DNA of 64,000 bases from Streptomyces natalensis ATCC 27448 (GTDB lineage: Bacteria; Actinomycetota; Actinomycetes; Streptomycetales; Streptomycetaceae), in contig NZ_JRKI01000061.1 in NCBI RefSeq assembly GCF_000935125.1, forward strand, positions 310,001 to 374,000. Reading direction: 5' to 3'. Shown here in pieces: positions 10,591 to 18,899 of this stretch (positions are counted from its first letter, which is position 1; every line of letters starts with the position of its first letter). The translations under genes were made by a program, and so were the position numbers. The notes beneath the pieces are model-generated. The model saw only the letters and a program-made list of their open reading frames with translations. It was not told the origin of the DNA and did no database searches.

Positions 10591-12249
10591 ATGCCCCTCC
10601 CCCGTCCCCGGCCGTCCCGGCGGCCGCGCGGCCCGCGCAGTCTGGCCGGGCAGCTCTTCGCCATGCAGGTGGTGCTGATGGCGGCGGTGGTGGCCGGCTG
10701 CGCGCTGTTCGCGTATCTGAGCGCGCAGCGGCAGGCGGAGGCGGCCGCGCGGCAGAAGACGACCGCCGTGGTGAGTGCCGTCGCCGATTCCCCGGCGGTG
10801 GTGGCGGCGGCCCGTACGAAGGATCCGACGGCCGCGCTCCAGCCGTACGCCGAGCGGGTGCGGCGCGCCGCGGGCGTCGACTTCGTGGTGGTGATGGCGC
10901 CGGACAAGACCCGCTGGACGCATCCGGACCCGTCGGCGATCGGCAGGAAGTACCTGGGGCACATCGGGCCCGCCCTGCGCGGCCGGATCGTTCCCGAGAC
11001 GTATCAGGGGACGCTGGGGCCGTCGGTACGGGTGGTCGCGCCGGTGCGCGATCCGCGGCGGGGCGGGCGGATCATCGCGCTGGTCAGCGCCGGGATCACC
11101 ATCGAGACGATCAGCGCGCATCTGCGCGACCAGGTGCTGGCGGTCCTCGCGGTGGCGGCGGGTGCGCTGGCGCTGGGCGGGCTGGGGACGTATGTGGTCA
11201 ATGCGCGGCTGCGGCGGCACACCCATGGGCTGGACGCGGCCGGGCTGAGCCGGATGTACGACTACCACCAGGCTGCGCTGCACGCCGTGCGCGAGGGGCT
11301 GTTGCTGCTCGACGGCGAGCGCCGGGTCGCCCTGATCAATGACGGCGGGCGGGAGTTGCTGGGGCTGTCGGGTGATGCGGTGGGCCGGCCGGTGACGGAG
11401 CTGGGGCTGCCGGATCCGCTGACCGGGGCGCTGCTGGCGGGCGGTCCGCGGGTGGACGAACTGCATCTGACGGCCGAGCGGGTGCTGGTCGTCAACTCCT
11501 CCCCGGTCTCGGACGGAGAGCGCCGGGGCAGTGTGGTGACCCTGCGCGATCACACCGAACTCCAGGCGCTGTCCGGGGAGTTGGACTCGGTACGGGGTTT
11601 CGCCGAGGCGCTGCGTTCGCAGGCGCACGAGGCGGCCAACCGGCTGCACACCGTCGTCTCGCTGATCGAACTGGGCCGGGCGGAGGAGGCGGTGGACTTC
11701 GCGACCGCCGAACTGGAGCTGGCGCAGGCGCTGACCGACCAGGTCGTCGGCGCGGTCGCCGAGCCGGTGCTGGCCGCGCTGCTGCTCGGCAAGGCGGCGC
11801 AGGCCCATGAGCGGGGCGTGGAGCTGATTCTGACGCCGGACAGCCGGATCGACGACGGGCTGCTGCCGCCCGGGCTGCCCGCCCGCGATCTGGTGACGGT
11901 ACTGGGCAATCTGATCGACAACGCCCTCGATGCGGCCGCCCCGCCGATACCCGCCGCGGCCGTACGGGTCACCGCCCGGGCGGACGGCGGCGCACTGCTG
12001 CTGTGCGTCGCGGACAACGGCCCCGGGGTGGCCGACGACGCCATGGAGGAGATCTTCCGGCGCGGCTGGTCCACCAAGGCCGGTCCGGGCCGCGGTCTGG
12101 GGCTGGCCCTGGTGGACCAGGCCGTGCGCCGTCACCGCGGCACGCTCACCGTGGACCGGGCACCGGAGGGCGGCGCGCGGTTCACCGTACGGCTGCCGCT
12201 GCACGCCGCGTCCCCGGGCGGGCCGGCCGCGGATGGAGGCGTGCGGTGA
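10591..12249 (+). CDS. CitA/DcuS-type sensor histidine kinase
   Basis: The product has 552 residues. It has a short Arg-rich start, a first membrane segment (LFAMQVVLMAAVVAGCALFAYL), an extracytoplasmic PAS/Cache-type sensor (about residues 45-170, with the typical DPTAALQPYAERVRRAAGVDF stretch), a second membrane segment, a cytoplasmic PAS region and a kinase core. The phospho-accepting His is in SQAHEAANRLHTV, the form seen in the CitA/DcuS family, followed by N box NLIDNALDA and G boxes DNGPGV and GRGLGLAL. The start could also be TTG 10585, six bases upstream; GGGGAGAG at 10566-10573 suits that slightly better. It overlaps the regulator gene by 4 bases and is divergent from the symporter. 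Confidence 0.9.
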   Translation: MPLPRPRPSRRPRGPRSLAGQLFAMQVVLMAAVVAGCALFAYLSAQRQAEAAARQKTTAVVSAVADSPAVVAAARTKDPTAALQPYAERVRRAAGVDFVVVMAPDKTRWTHPDPSAIGRKYLGHIGPALRGRIVPETYQGTLGPSVRVVAPVRDPRRGGRIIALVSAGITIETISAHLRDQVLAVLAVAAGALALGGLGTYVVNARLRRHTHGLDAAGLSRMYDYHQAALHAVREGLLLLDGERRVALINDGGRELLGLSGDAVGRPVTELGLPDPLTGALLAGGPRVDELHLTAERVLVVNSSPVSDGERRGSVVTLRDHTELQALSGELDSVRGFAEALRSQAHEAANRLHTVVSLIELGRAEEAVDFATAELELAQALTDQVVGAVAEPVLAALLLGKAAQAHERGVELILTPDSRIDDGLLPPGLPARDLVTVLGNLIDNALDAAAPPIPAAAVRVTARADGGALLLCVADNGPGVADDAMEEIFRRGWSTKAGPGRGLGLALVDQAVRRHRGTLTVDRAPEGGARFTVRLPLHAASPGGPAADGGVR

Positions 12250-12926
12250 GCGCCCCCGTCATCCGGGTCCTGGTCGTCGAGGACGATCCGGTCGCGGCCG
12301 CCGCCCACGCCCTGTACGTCGGCCGGGTGCCCGGCTTCGCCGTCTCGGGCACCGTGCACTCCATGGGCGACGCCCGCCGCCACCTCGACCAGCACCCCGT
12401 CGATCTGCTGCTGCTCGATCTGTACCTGCCCGACGGCCACGGGCTCCAGCTGGTACGGACCCTGCGCGCGGCCGGGCACGGCGCGGACATCATCGCCGTC
12501 ACCTCGGCCCGTGATCTGGCGAGGGTGCGCGAGGGCGTCTCGCTGGGCGTGGTGCAGTACGTGCTGAAGCCCTTCACCTTCGCCACCTTGCGCGACCGGC
12601 TCACCCGTTACGCGGCGTTCCGCGCCACCGCGGGCGAGGCCGGCGGGCAGGACGAGGTGGACCGGGCGATCGCCGCGCTGCGCGCCCCGTGGCCGGCCGC
12701 GCCGCCCAAGGGGCTGACCGCCGCCACGCTGACGGCGGTGACCGATGCGCTGCGGGCCGCGCAGGGCGGGCTGACGGCGGCGCAGACGGCCGCCGGCGTG
12801 GGGATCTCCCGGATCACCGCCCGCCGCTATCTGGAACACCTCGTGGAGACCGGCCGGGCCGCCCGCGCCCCCCAGTACGGCCAGGTGGGCCGTCCGGAGC
12901 TGCGCTATCGCTGGTCGGGACACTGA
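12246..12926 (+). CDS. CitB/DcuR-type response regulator
   Basis: This 226-residue regulator has an N-terminal receiver domain (acidic pair in VVEDDPVAA, phospho-acceptor Asp in LLLLDLYLPDGHG, conserved Lys in YVLKPFTF) and a C-terminal helix-turn-helix of the DcuR/CitB type (TAAQTAAGVGISRITARRYLEHLVETG). GTG 12246 overlaps the kinase stop as GTGA, so the pair is co-translated. It most likely activates the divergent symporter gene when dicarboxylate is sensed; that role is inferred from context. A perfect hairpin follows at 12963. Confidence 0.92.
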   Translation: MSAPVIRVLVVEDDPVAAAAHALYVGRVPGFAVSGTVHSMGDARRHLDQHPVDLLLLDLYLPDGHGLQLVRTLRAAGHGADIIAVTSARDLARVREGVSLGVVQYVLKPFTFATLRDRLTRYAAFRATAGEAGGQDEVDRAIAALRAPWPAAPPKGLTAATLTAVTDALRAAQGGLTAAQTAAGVGISRITARRYLEHLVETGRAARAPQYGQVGRPELRYRWSGH

Positions 12927-12962
12927 CCGGCGGTGCGACCTGCCCGCGGGCCTAGCGGTGTG

Positions 12963-13002
12963 CCATACCGTCCGTACGGTCCGTACCGTACGGACGGTAT
13001 GG
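12963..13002 (+). terminator. perfect 17-bp hairpin after the two-component operon
   Basis: The arms 12963-12979 and 12986-13002 are exactly complementary with a 6-base loop. There is no T tract. Each arm contains CCGTACGG, so the structure is itself built from a smaller palindrome. It may end the kinase-regulator transcript, or be an operator for the next gene at 13105. Confidence 0.65.
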
Positions 13003-13104
13003 GTGGACAACTCATGGGTTCGTTCCTCCGTATGAATCTACGAGTTAACACCTTGTTCATCTGCCCAATAGGTGCGAAAGCCCCTGCTCACCTACCGTGG
13101 CCCG

Positions 13105-13809
13105 GTGAACACGCACGTCGGGGACGCCCGCAGGCCCCCTTTCAACGCCGAGGCCGCCCGCCGGCTGCGCGAGGCCCTCGGTATGACGCCCGCCCATGTC
13201 GCGTACGGCATGGCGGCCGCCTACGGGCTGCGGATCGCGCCCGCCGCGGTGGCGTCATGGGAGCTGGGCGAGACCACGCCCACGGCCGAGGAACTGACCG
13301 CGCTGGCGGGCGCGCTGTGGTGCGCGCCCGGCGAGCTGCTGAGCGCACCGCGCACCCTGCGCGAATACCGGCTGGCGCTCGGGATCGCGGTGGAGGATCT
13401 GGCGCTGCGCCTCGGGATGAACCGGCGGGCCTACGAGCAGCTGGAGAACGGCGGGAAGTGGACCGGGAACGACCGGCAGGCGGCGGCGCTGGGCGAGGCA
13501 CTGCGGCTGCCGGCGCCCGCGCTGGTGCGGTTCACCGGGCAGGACGGCGCCCTGACCGACATGCTGACCAGTGCGGTCACCACGCGGTGGCAGGCGTATG
13601 TGCGGCCGATCGGCAAGCTCGCGGCGCTGCCCAAGGAGCGCGTCCAGGACGTGCTGCAAGAGCTGCACGAGGACTATCAGGCGGGCATGACCGGGACGCT
13701 GAACTGGGGCGGCGGGGGCGGCGCGGACGAGTCCGGCAAGGCCGGGCGGGCCTTCCTCGACGGGATCCTGGACGCCTTCTGGGAGCGGGTCGACCGGCAG
13801 GGGGCCTGA
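13105..13809 (+). CDS. helix-turn-helix DNA-binding protein
   Basis: The product has 234 residues with two related helix-turn-helix regions: one at about residues 15-75 (ALGMTPAHVAYGMAAAYGL...ASWELGETTPTAEEL) and one at about 90-135 (EYRLALGIAVEDLALRLGMNRRAYEQLENGGKW), both XRE-like. The C-terminal part is helical with a Gly-rich stretch, and I do not recognise it. GTG 13105 gives the start VNTHVGDARRPP; a -10-like TACCGT at 13093-13098 lies 6 bases upstream, so the message may be leaderless. The frame is open back to 13072. Function is unknown beyond probable transcription control. Confidence 0.75.
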   Translation: MNTHVGDARRPPFNAEAARRLREALGMTPAHVAYGMAAAYGLRIAPAAVASWELGETTPTAEELTALAGALWCAPGELLSAPRTLREYRLALGIAVEDLALRLGMNRRAYEQLENGGKWTGNDRQAAALGEALRLPAPALVRFTGQDGALTDMLTSAVTTRWQAYVRPIGKLAALPKERVQDVLQELHEDYQAGMTGTLNWGGGGGADESGKAGRAFLDGILDAFWERVDRQGA

Positions 13810-13819
13810 AGCTGCCAGG

Positions 13820-13872
13820 GGTTCCGGGGCGGTCGGGGGTTCCGGGGCGGTCGGGGTCCCGGGGCGGTCGGC
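13820..13872. repeat. 18-bp tandem repeat, about three copies
   Basis: Units at 13820-13837, 13838-13855 and 13856-13872 repeat GGTTCCGGGGCGGTCGGG with small changes in the third. They lie just after the stop of the helix-turn-helix gene in a 267-base gap that otherwise holds only the ABC transporter promoter region. The unit is too short and spacerless to be CRISPR. Confidence 0.75.
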
Positions 13873-14076
13873 GGGGGTCCGCGGACCCTGACCCGGTCCG
13901 TCGGCCGGAGGTCGGAGACGGGTCCACCCACGGTATGACGTGGGGGTGCGGTGTGGCACTCCAGGCCGGTGCGGCATTCGGTCCCTCGGGTTGACGACCG
14001 GGCTGACCTGCGGATTCGAGAATAGGGACATCGAGATTCGACCGTCCCCCGTCCCGCATAGTCTTCAGGAGTCCCC

Positions 14077-14883
14077 GTGTCCCATGCGGCCGCCGCCTAC
14101 CCCGGATTTTCCGGTTCGTCCGCTACCCCCGACCGCGCCGCCGCGGCCGTCGCCGCCCGCGCCACGGATCTGACCAAGGTCTACGGCGAGGGCGAGACCC
14201 GCGTGGTCGCGCTGGACTCGGTCTCCGTCGAGTTCGGCCGGGCCCGCTTCACCGCGATCATGGGCCCGTCCGGCTCGGGCAAGTCCACGCTGATGCACTG
14301 CATGGCGGGGCTGGACGGCATCTCCGCCGGTTCCGCCCGGATCGGAGACGTCGAGCTCGCCTCGCTCAGCGAGCGGCAGCTGACCCGGCTGCGCCGGGAC
14401 AAGATCGGCTTCATCTTCCAGGCGTTCAACCTGCTGCCCACCCTGACCGCGCTGGAGAACATCACCCTGCCGATGGACATCGCGGGCCGTAAGCCGGACC
14501 GCGAGTGGGTCAGCCGCGTCATCGAGACGGTGGGCCTGTCCGAGCGGCTGGCGCACCGGCCGGCGCAGCTGTCGGGCGGTCAGCAGCAGCGGGTGGCGGT
14601 GGCCCGGGCGCTGGCCGCCCAGCCGGAGATCATCTTCGCGGACGAGCCGACCGGCAATCTCGACTCCCGCTCCGGCGCCGAGGTGCTGGGCTTTCTGCGC
14701 GAGTCGGTACAGGCCATGCAGCAGACGGTGGTGATGGTCACCCATGACCCGGTCGCCGCGAGCTTCGCGGACCGGGTGGTCTTCCTCGCCGACGGCCGGA
14801 TAGTCGAGGAGCTCTACGAGCCCACCGCCGACGCCGTCCTGGACCGGATGCGGCTGTTCGACGCCAAGGGCCGTACGAGCTGA
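14077..14883 (+). CDS. ABC transporter ATP-binding protein (MacB/LolD type)
   Basis: This is a 268-residue ATPase with Walker A GPSGSGKST, Q loop in FIFQAFNLLPTLTALEN, signature LSGGQQQR, Walker B IIFADEPTGNLDS and the H-loop His in VMVTHDP. The NLLPTLTALENI stretch is typical of partners of FtsX-like permeases. The start GTG 14077 has CAGGAG 7 bases upstream. The first 30 residues are an Ala/Pro-rich tail. The cognate permease follows after 98 bases. Such pairs export peptides or lipoproteins, or act as mechanotransducers; the substrate is unknown. Confidence 0.93.
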   Translation: MSHAAAAYPGFSGSSATPDRAAAAVAARATDLTKVYGEGETRVVALDSVSVEFGRARFTAIMGPSGSGKSTLMHCMAGLDGISAGSARIGDVELASLSERQLTRLRRDKIGFIFQAFNLLPTLTALENITLPMDIAGRKPDREWVSRVIETVGLSERLAHRPAQLSGGQQQRVAVARALAAQPEIIFADEPTGNLDSRSGAEVLGFLRESVQAMQQTVVMVTHDPVAASFADRVVFLADGRIVEELYEPTADAVLDRMRLFDAKGRTS

Positions 14884-14981
14884 GGCGGCGCAAGGCCGCC
14901 CCACGCACCGGCTGCACCCGGCCTCCCCGCACCCGGGCCCCTCACCTCAGGGCTCCTTCACCTCAGGACTGACACACCACC

Positions 14982-17546
14982 ATGCTGCGAACCGCCTTGC
15001 GCAACGTCCTTGCGCACAAAGCCCGTTTGATGATGACCGCGCTCGCGGTCCTGCTCGGCGTCGCCTTCGTCGCCGGCACCCTGATCTTCAGCGACACCGT
15101 CGGCGAGGCGGTCAAGAACGCCTCCGCCAAGAACCTCAAGGATGTCGCCGTCTCCGTCCAGGCGACCAACGACGACCCCGAAGCACCCGACGCCGGCAAG
15201 GCGGACAAGGACGGCAAGCGAGCCACCGCCCTCGACGACCGGCTGGCGGACCGGATCCGGGCGCTGCCCGGCGTGGCCTCCGTACGGTCCGATGTCACCG
15301 GCAAGGCGACCCTCGCGGGCACGAACGGCCAACCCGTCGGCAACGGCTGGCAGAACCGCGCCGTCAACTACCAGCCGGGCAAGGACGGCAAGGACAGCCG
15401 CTATCCGCTGGCGGCGGGGCGCGGCCCGGCCAACGGCAAGGAGATGGCACTGGCCGAGAGCACGGCCAAGGCCGCCGGGTACCGCATCGGGGACACCGTG
15501 CGGTTCGCCACGGATGGGCCGGTGCTGACGAAGAAGCTGGTCGGGACGGTGGCGACGGACGATCCGCAGGTCACCGCGGGCGGCAGTCTGGCGCTGTTCG
15601 ACACCGCCACCGCGCAGCGGCTGTATCTGCACCCGGGGCAGTTCGACGAGCTGGTGGTGAGTGCCACCCCCGGCACCGACCAGCAGGCGCTGACCGCCAA
15701 GGTCCGCGAGCTGCTGCCCAAGGGCCGCGCCCTGGCGACCAGCGGCAGTGAACTGGCCGCCGAGCAGGCCAAGATGATCGCCCAGCAGAACAGCGCGCTG
15801 AGCAAGACCCTGCTGACCTTCGCCGGGATCGCCCTGTTCGTCGGGGTGTTCATCATCGCCAACGCCTTCACGATGCTGATATCGCAGCGCAGCCGCGAGA
15901 TCGCGCTGCTGCGCGCGGTGGGCGCCGCGCGCCGGCAGGTCGTCCGCTCGGTGCTGGCCGAGGCGGCGCTGCTGGGCCTGATCTCCTCGGTCATCGGGTT
16001 CGCGCTGGGCGCGGGCATCGCGGTGGGGCTGCGCGCGGTGCTGGACGCCAACGGCGCGGGCTTCCCGGACGGACCGGTCGTCATCAGCCCGTCCACGGTG
16101 CTGGCCGCGCTGGCCGTGGGGGTGGTGGTGACCGTCCTGGCCGCCTGGCTGCCGTCCCGCAAGGCCGCCAGGATCGCCCCGGTGGAGGCGCTGAGCAGCG
16201 TTGAGGCGCCGCCCGCACCGCGGAGTCTGGTGGTGCGCAACGCGATCGGCGCGGTGGTCACCGGCGCCGGTGTGGCCGTCATGCTGTATGTCTCGACCCT
16301 GAAGTCCGGCGACGATCTGCCGATCGCCATGGCGGGCTCGATGCTGACGCTGACCGGCGTGATCATTCTGGCGCCGCTGCTGTCCCGGCCGGTGGTCTCG
16401 CTGGCGGGGCTGGTCACCACCCGGCTGTTCGGCATCGGCGGCAAGCTGGCCAAGGAGAACGCGCTGCGCAATCCGCGCCGTACGGCCGCCACCGCCTCCG
16501 CGCTGATGATCGGCCTCACCATGATCACCGGAATGACGGTCGTGGGGCACTCCGCACAGGTGGCCATGGACAAGATGGCGGCCAACGGCCTCACCGCCGA
16601 CTACAAGATCGAGACCTCGACCTTCACCGGACTGGACCCCGAACTGTCCAAGAAGGTGGCGAAGATACCGGGCGTCGAGGCGGCGGTCCCGTTCCGCGGG
16701 ACGGGCATCGGCAGCGGCGGCGGCTTCGGGTATCTGCGCGGCACCGATGTCCCGCAGCTCGGCAAGGTCGCCCAACTCACCTTCACCCACGGCTCGTTGG
16801 ACGCCGTCCGGGGCGACAGCATCGCCGTCTCGCAGACCTGGGCCAAGCAGCGCGGCTGGCATGCCGGTGAGGTGATACCTGCCGAGTTCACCGACAAGAA
16901 GAAGGCGAAGCTGAAGATAGCCGCGGTCTACGCGGACAACGAGACGCTGGGCGATGCCTTCGCCGATATGTCCCTGGTCGCCCCGCACGCGGAACGTGCC
17001 AAGGACGAGACGCTGCTGGTCAAGGCCGCCGGCGGCGGATCCGAGGCAGTGGCCGGGGAGATCCGGCACGCCCTGGGCGACAGCCCGCTGCTGAAGATCC
17101 AGAGCCGTGACGATCTGCGCAAGGAGGCCGCGGGGCAGATCGACACCGTGGTGAACATGGTCTACGGGCTGCTGGGCATGGCCGTCGTCATCGCGGTGGT
17201 CGGCGTGGTCAACACCCTGGCGATGTCGGTGTTCGAGCGGACCCGGGAGATCGGCATGCTGCGCGCCATCGGGCTGGCGCGCAGCGGCATCAAGCAGATG
17301 GTCCGGCTGGAGTCGGTGGTCATCTCGCTGTTCGGCGCGGTGCTCGGGATGGGCCTGGGCGTCTTCCTGGCCTGGGCGGGCGGCAGCCTGGTCGGCTCGT
17401 CCTTCCCGACGTACGCGATGGTCCTGCCCTGGGGCCGGCTCGGCCTGTTCCTGCTGATCGCGCTGGTCGTGGGCGTTCTGGCCGCGCTGTGGCCGGCCCG
17501 CCGCGCCGCCCGGCTGAACATGCTCCAGGCCATCGGCGCGCAGTAG
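14982..17546 (+). CDS. FtsX-like ABC transporter permease
   Basis: This 854-residue membrane protein has a first helix near the N-terminus (ALAVLLGVAFVAGTLIFSDTV), a large extracytoplasmic MacB-like domain (about 40-260), three helices of a first FtsX domain (LLTFAGIALFVGVFIIANAFTML onward), a central helix pair, a second extracytoplasmic domain (about 520-690), and a second FtsX domain near the C-terminus (MVYGLLGMAVVIAVVGVVNTLAMSV). Conserved cytoplasmic motifs SQRSREIALLRAVGA and FERTREIGMLRAIGL couple to the ATPase encoded just upstream. A perfect hairpin terminator follows. Confidence 0.93.
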   Translation: MLRTALRNVLAHKARLMMTALAVLLGVAFVAGTLIFSDTVGEAVKNASAKNLKDVAVSVQATNDDPEAPDAGKADKDGKRATALDDRLADRIRALPGVASVRSDVTGKATLAGTNGQPVGNGWQNRAVNYQPGKDGKDSRYPLAAGRGPANGKEMALAESTAKAAGYRIGDTVRFATDGPVLTKKLVGTVATDDPQVTAGGSLALFDTATAQRLYLHPGQFDELVVSATPGTDQQALTAKVRELLPKGRALATSGSELAAEQAKMIAQQNSALSKTLLTFAGIALFVGVFIIANAFTMLISQRSREIALLRAVGAARRQVVRSVLAEAALLGLISSVIGFALGAGIAVGLRAVLDANGAGFPDGPVVISPSTVLAALAVGVVVTVLAAWLPSRKAARIAPVEALSSVEAPPAPRSLVVRNAIGAVVTGAGVAVMLYVSTLKSGDDLPIAMAGSMLTLTGVIILAPLLSRPVVSLAGLVTTRLFGIGGKLAKENALRNPRRTAATASALMIGLTMITGMTVVGHSAQVAMDKMAANGLTADYKIETSTFTGLDPELSKKVAKIPGVEAAVPFRGTGIGSGGGFGYLRGTDVPQLGKVAQLTFTHGSLDAVRGDSIAVSQTWAKQRGWHAGEVIPAEFTDKKKAKLKIAAVYADNETLGDAFADMSLVAPHAERAKDETLLVKAAGGGSEAVAGEIRHALGDSPLLKIQSRDDLRKEAAGQIDTVVNMVYGLLGMAVVIAVVGVVNTLAMSVFERTREIGMLRAIGLARSGIKQMVRLESVVISLFGAVLGMGLGVFLAWAGGSLVGSSFPTYAMVLPWGRLGLFLLIALVVGVLAALWPARRAARLNMLQAIGAQ

Positions 17547-17562
17547 CGGGCCCGTAGAAGAA

Positions 17563-17598
17563 CGGGAGGCGGCGCGCCCAACGGCGCGCCGCCTCCCG
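17563..17598. terminator. bidirectional terminator between permease and pfkA
   Basis: The arms 17563-17578 and 17583-17598 form a perfect 16-bp stem with loop CAAC. The genes on both sides converge here, so it can serve both. Confidence 0.85.
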
Positions 17599-17626
17599 GC
17601 TGTTGACGGATGGTATTGACGGGCGG

Positions 17627-18652
17627 TCAGAAGACCGACTCGGCCTCGTCCATACGGTTCGCGGGGACGGTCTTGAGCTCGGTGACGGCCTCCGCGAGCG
17701 GCACCATCGTGATGTCCGTACCGCGCAGGGCGGTCATCTTGCCGAAGTCCCCGCGGTGGGCGGCCTCGACGGCGTGCCAGCCGAAGCGGGTGGCCAGGAC
17801 GCGGTCGTAGGCGGTGGGGGGGCCGCCGCGCTGCACATGGCCGAGGATGACCGGGCGGGCCTCCTTGCCCAGCCGCCGCTCCAGCTCATGGGCGAGGGCG
17901 GTGCCGATGCCGGAGAACCGCTCGTGGCCGTACTGGTCGATGGCACCCTTCTTGTAGTCCATGGTGCCGGGGGCCGGGTGGGCGCCCTCGGCGACGCAGA
18001 TCACGGCGAACTTCTTGCCGCGGGCGAAGCGCTCCTCGACCATCTCGACCAGATCGCTGACGTCGAACTCCCGCTCCGGCAGGCAGATGCCGTGGGCGCC
18101 GCCGGCCATCCCGGACTCCAGCGCGATCCAGCCCGCGTGCCGGCCCATGACCTCCACGACCATGACCCGCTGATGCGATTCCGCGGTGGTCTTGAGGCGG
18201 TCGATCGCCTCGGTCGCCACGCCCACGGCGGTGTCGAAGCCGAAGGTGCGGTCGGTGGAGGAGATGTCGTTGTCGATGGTCTTGGGGACACCGACGACGG
18301 GCAGCCCGGCGTCCGAGAGCATCCGGGCGGCGGTGAGGGTGCCCTCGCCGCCGATGGGGATCAGGACGTCGATGCCGTAGTCCTTGGAGTGGTCCTTGGC
18401 GTCCTCGCAGGCCTCGCGCAGCCGGGCGCGTTCGAGCCGGGAGGAGCCGAGGATGGTGCCGCCGCGGGCGAGGATGCCGCTGACCGCCTCCAGGTCGAGC
18501 TTGCGGAAGCGGCCGTCGAGCAGTCCGGCGAAGCCGTCCTCGAAACCGATGACCTCATCGCCGTGGCCGGTCAGGGCCCGGTGGACAACAGACCGGATCA
18601 CAGCATTCAGTCCGGGGCAGTCGCCGCCTGCGGTGAGGACTCCGATACGCAT
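17627..18652 (-). CDS. pfkA: 6-phosphofructokinase
   Basis: Pfk phosphorylates fructose 6-phosphate at C1, the committed step of glycolysis. The 341-residue protein carries the nucleotide-binding GGDCPGLNAVIR, catalytic PKTIDNDI and substrate-binding MGRHAGWIAL motifs. GGEGTL (not GGEDTL) at the phosphoryl-donor position indicates ATP rather than pyrophosphate, by comparison with characterised group III enzymes. ATG 18652 gives MRIGVLTAGGDCPGL; the 19-residue upstream extension is unlike relatives. It converges on the ABC permease and is divergent from pta. Confidence 0.95.
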   Translation of the reverse strand: MRIGVLTAGGDCPGLNAVIRSVVHRALTGHGDEVIGFEDGFAGLLDGRFRKLDLEAVSGILARGGTILGSSRLERARLREACEDAKDHSKDYGIDVLIPIGGEGTLTAARMLSDAGLPVVGVPKTIDNDISSTDRTFGFDTAVGVATEAIDRLKTTAESHQRVMVVEVMGRHAGWIALESGMAGGAHGICLPEREFDVSDLVEMVEERFARGKKFAVICVAEGAHPAPGTMDYKKGAIDQYGHERFSGIGTALAHELERRLGKEARPVILGHVQRGGPPTAYDRVLATRFGWHAVEAAHRGDFGKMTALRGTDITMVPLAEAVTELKTVPANRMDEAESVF

Positions 18653-18899
18653 CGTGCTGTGTCTCCTGTGCTCGCGGTGGGTTCTTGTGAGCCGGTCCGA
18701 TTGTTTCACGGTCGCACCGTGCCCGTGCTCACCCCGCGTCCCACCCTGCCGTCCTGGGTACCGGCCCCCTCGGGGACACTAGGAGAGCGACCTATCCCTC
18801 TGCGCAGGTATTGTCAAGAGGGGCAAGCCCACCATAACGGGTAATTTGACCTTGTGAGCCACACAATGGCTCGAACAATGCGACGGACGGAGAGCACGC

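Noticed and set aside
13820-13872. CRISPR array
   Set aside because: The 18-bp units are directly adjacent without spacers and no cas genes are present.
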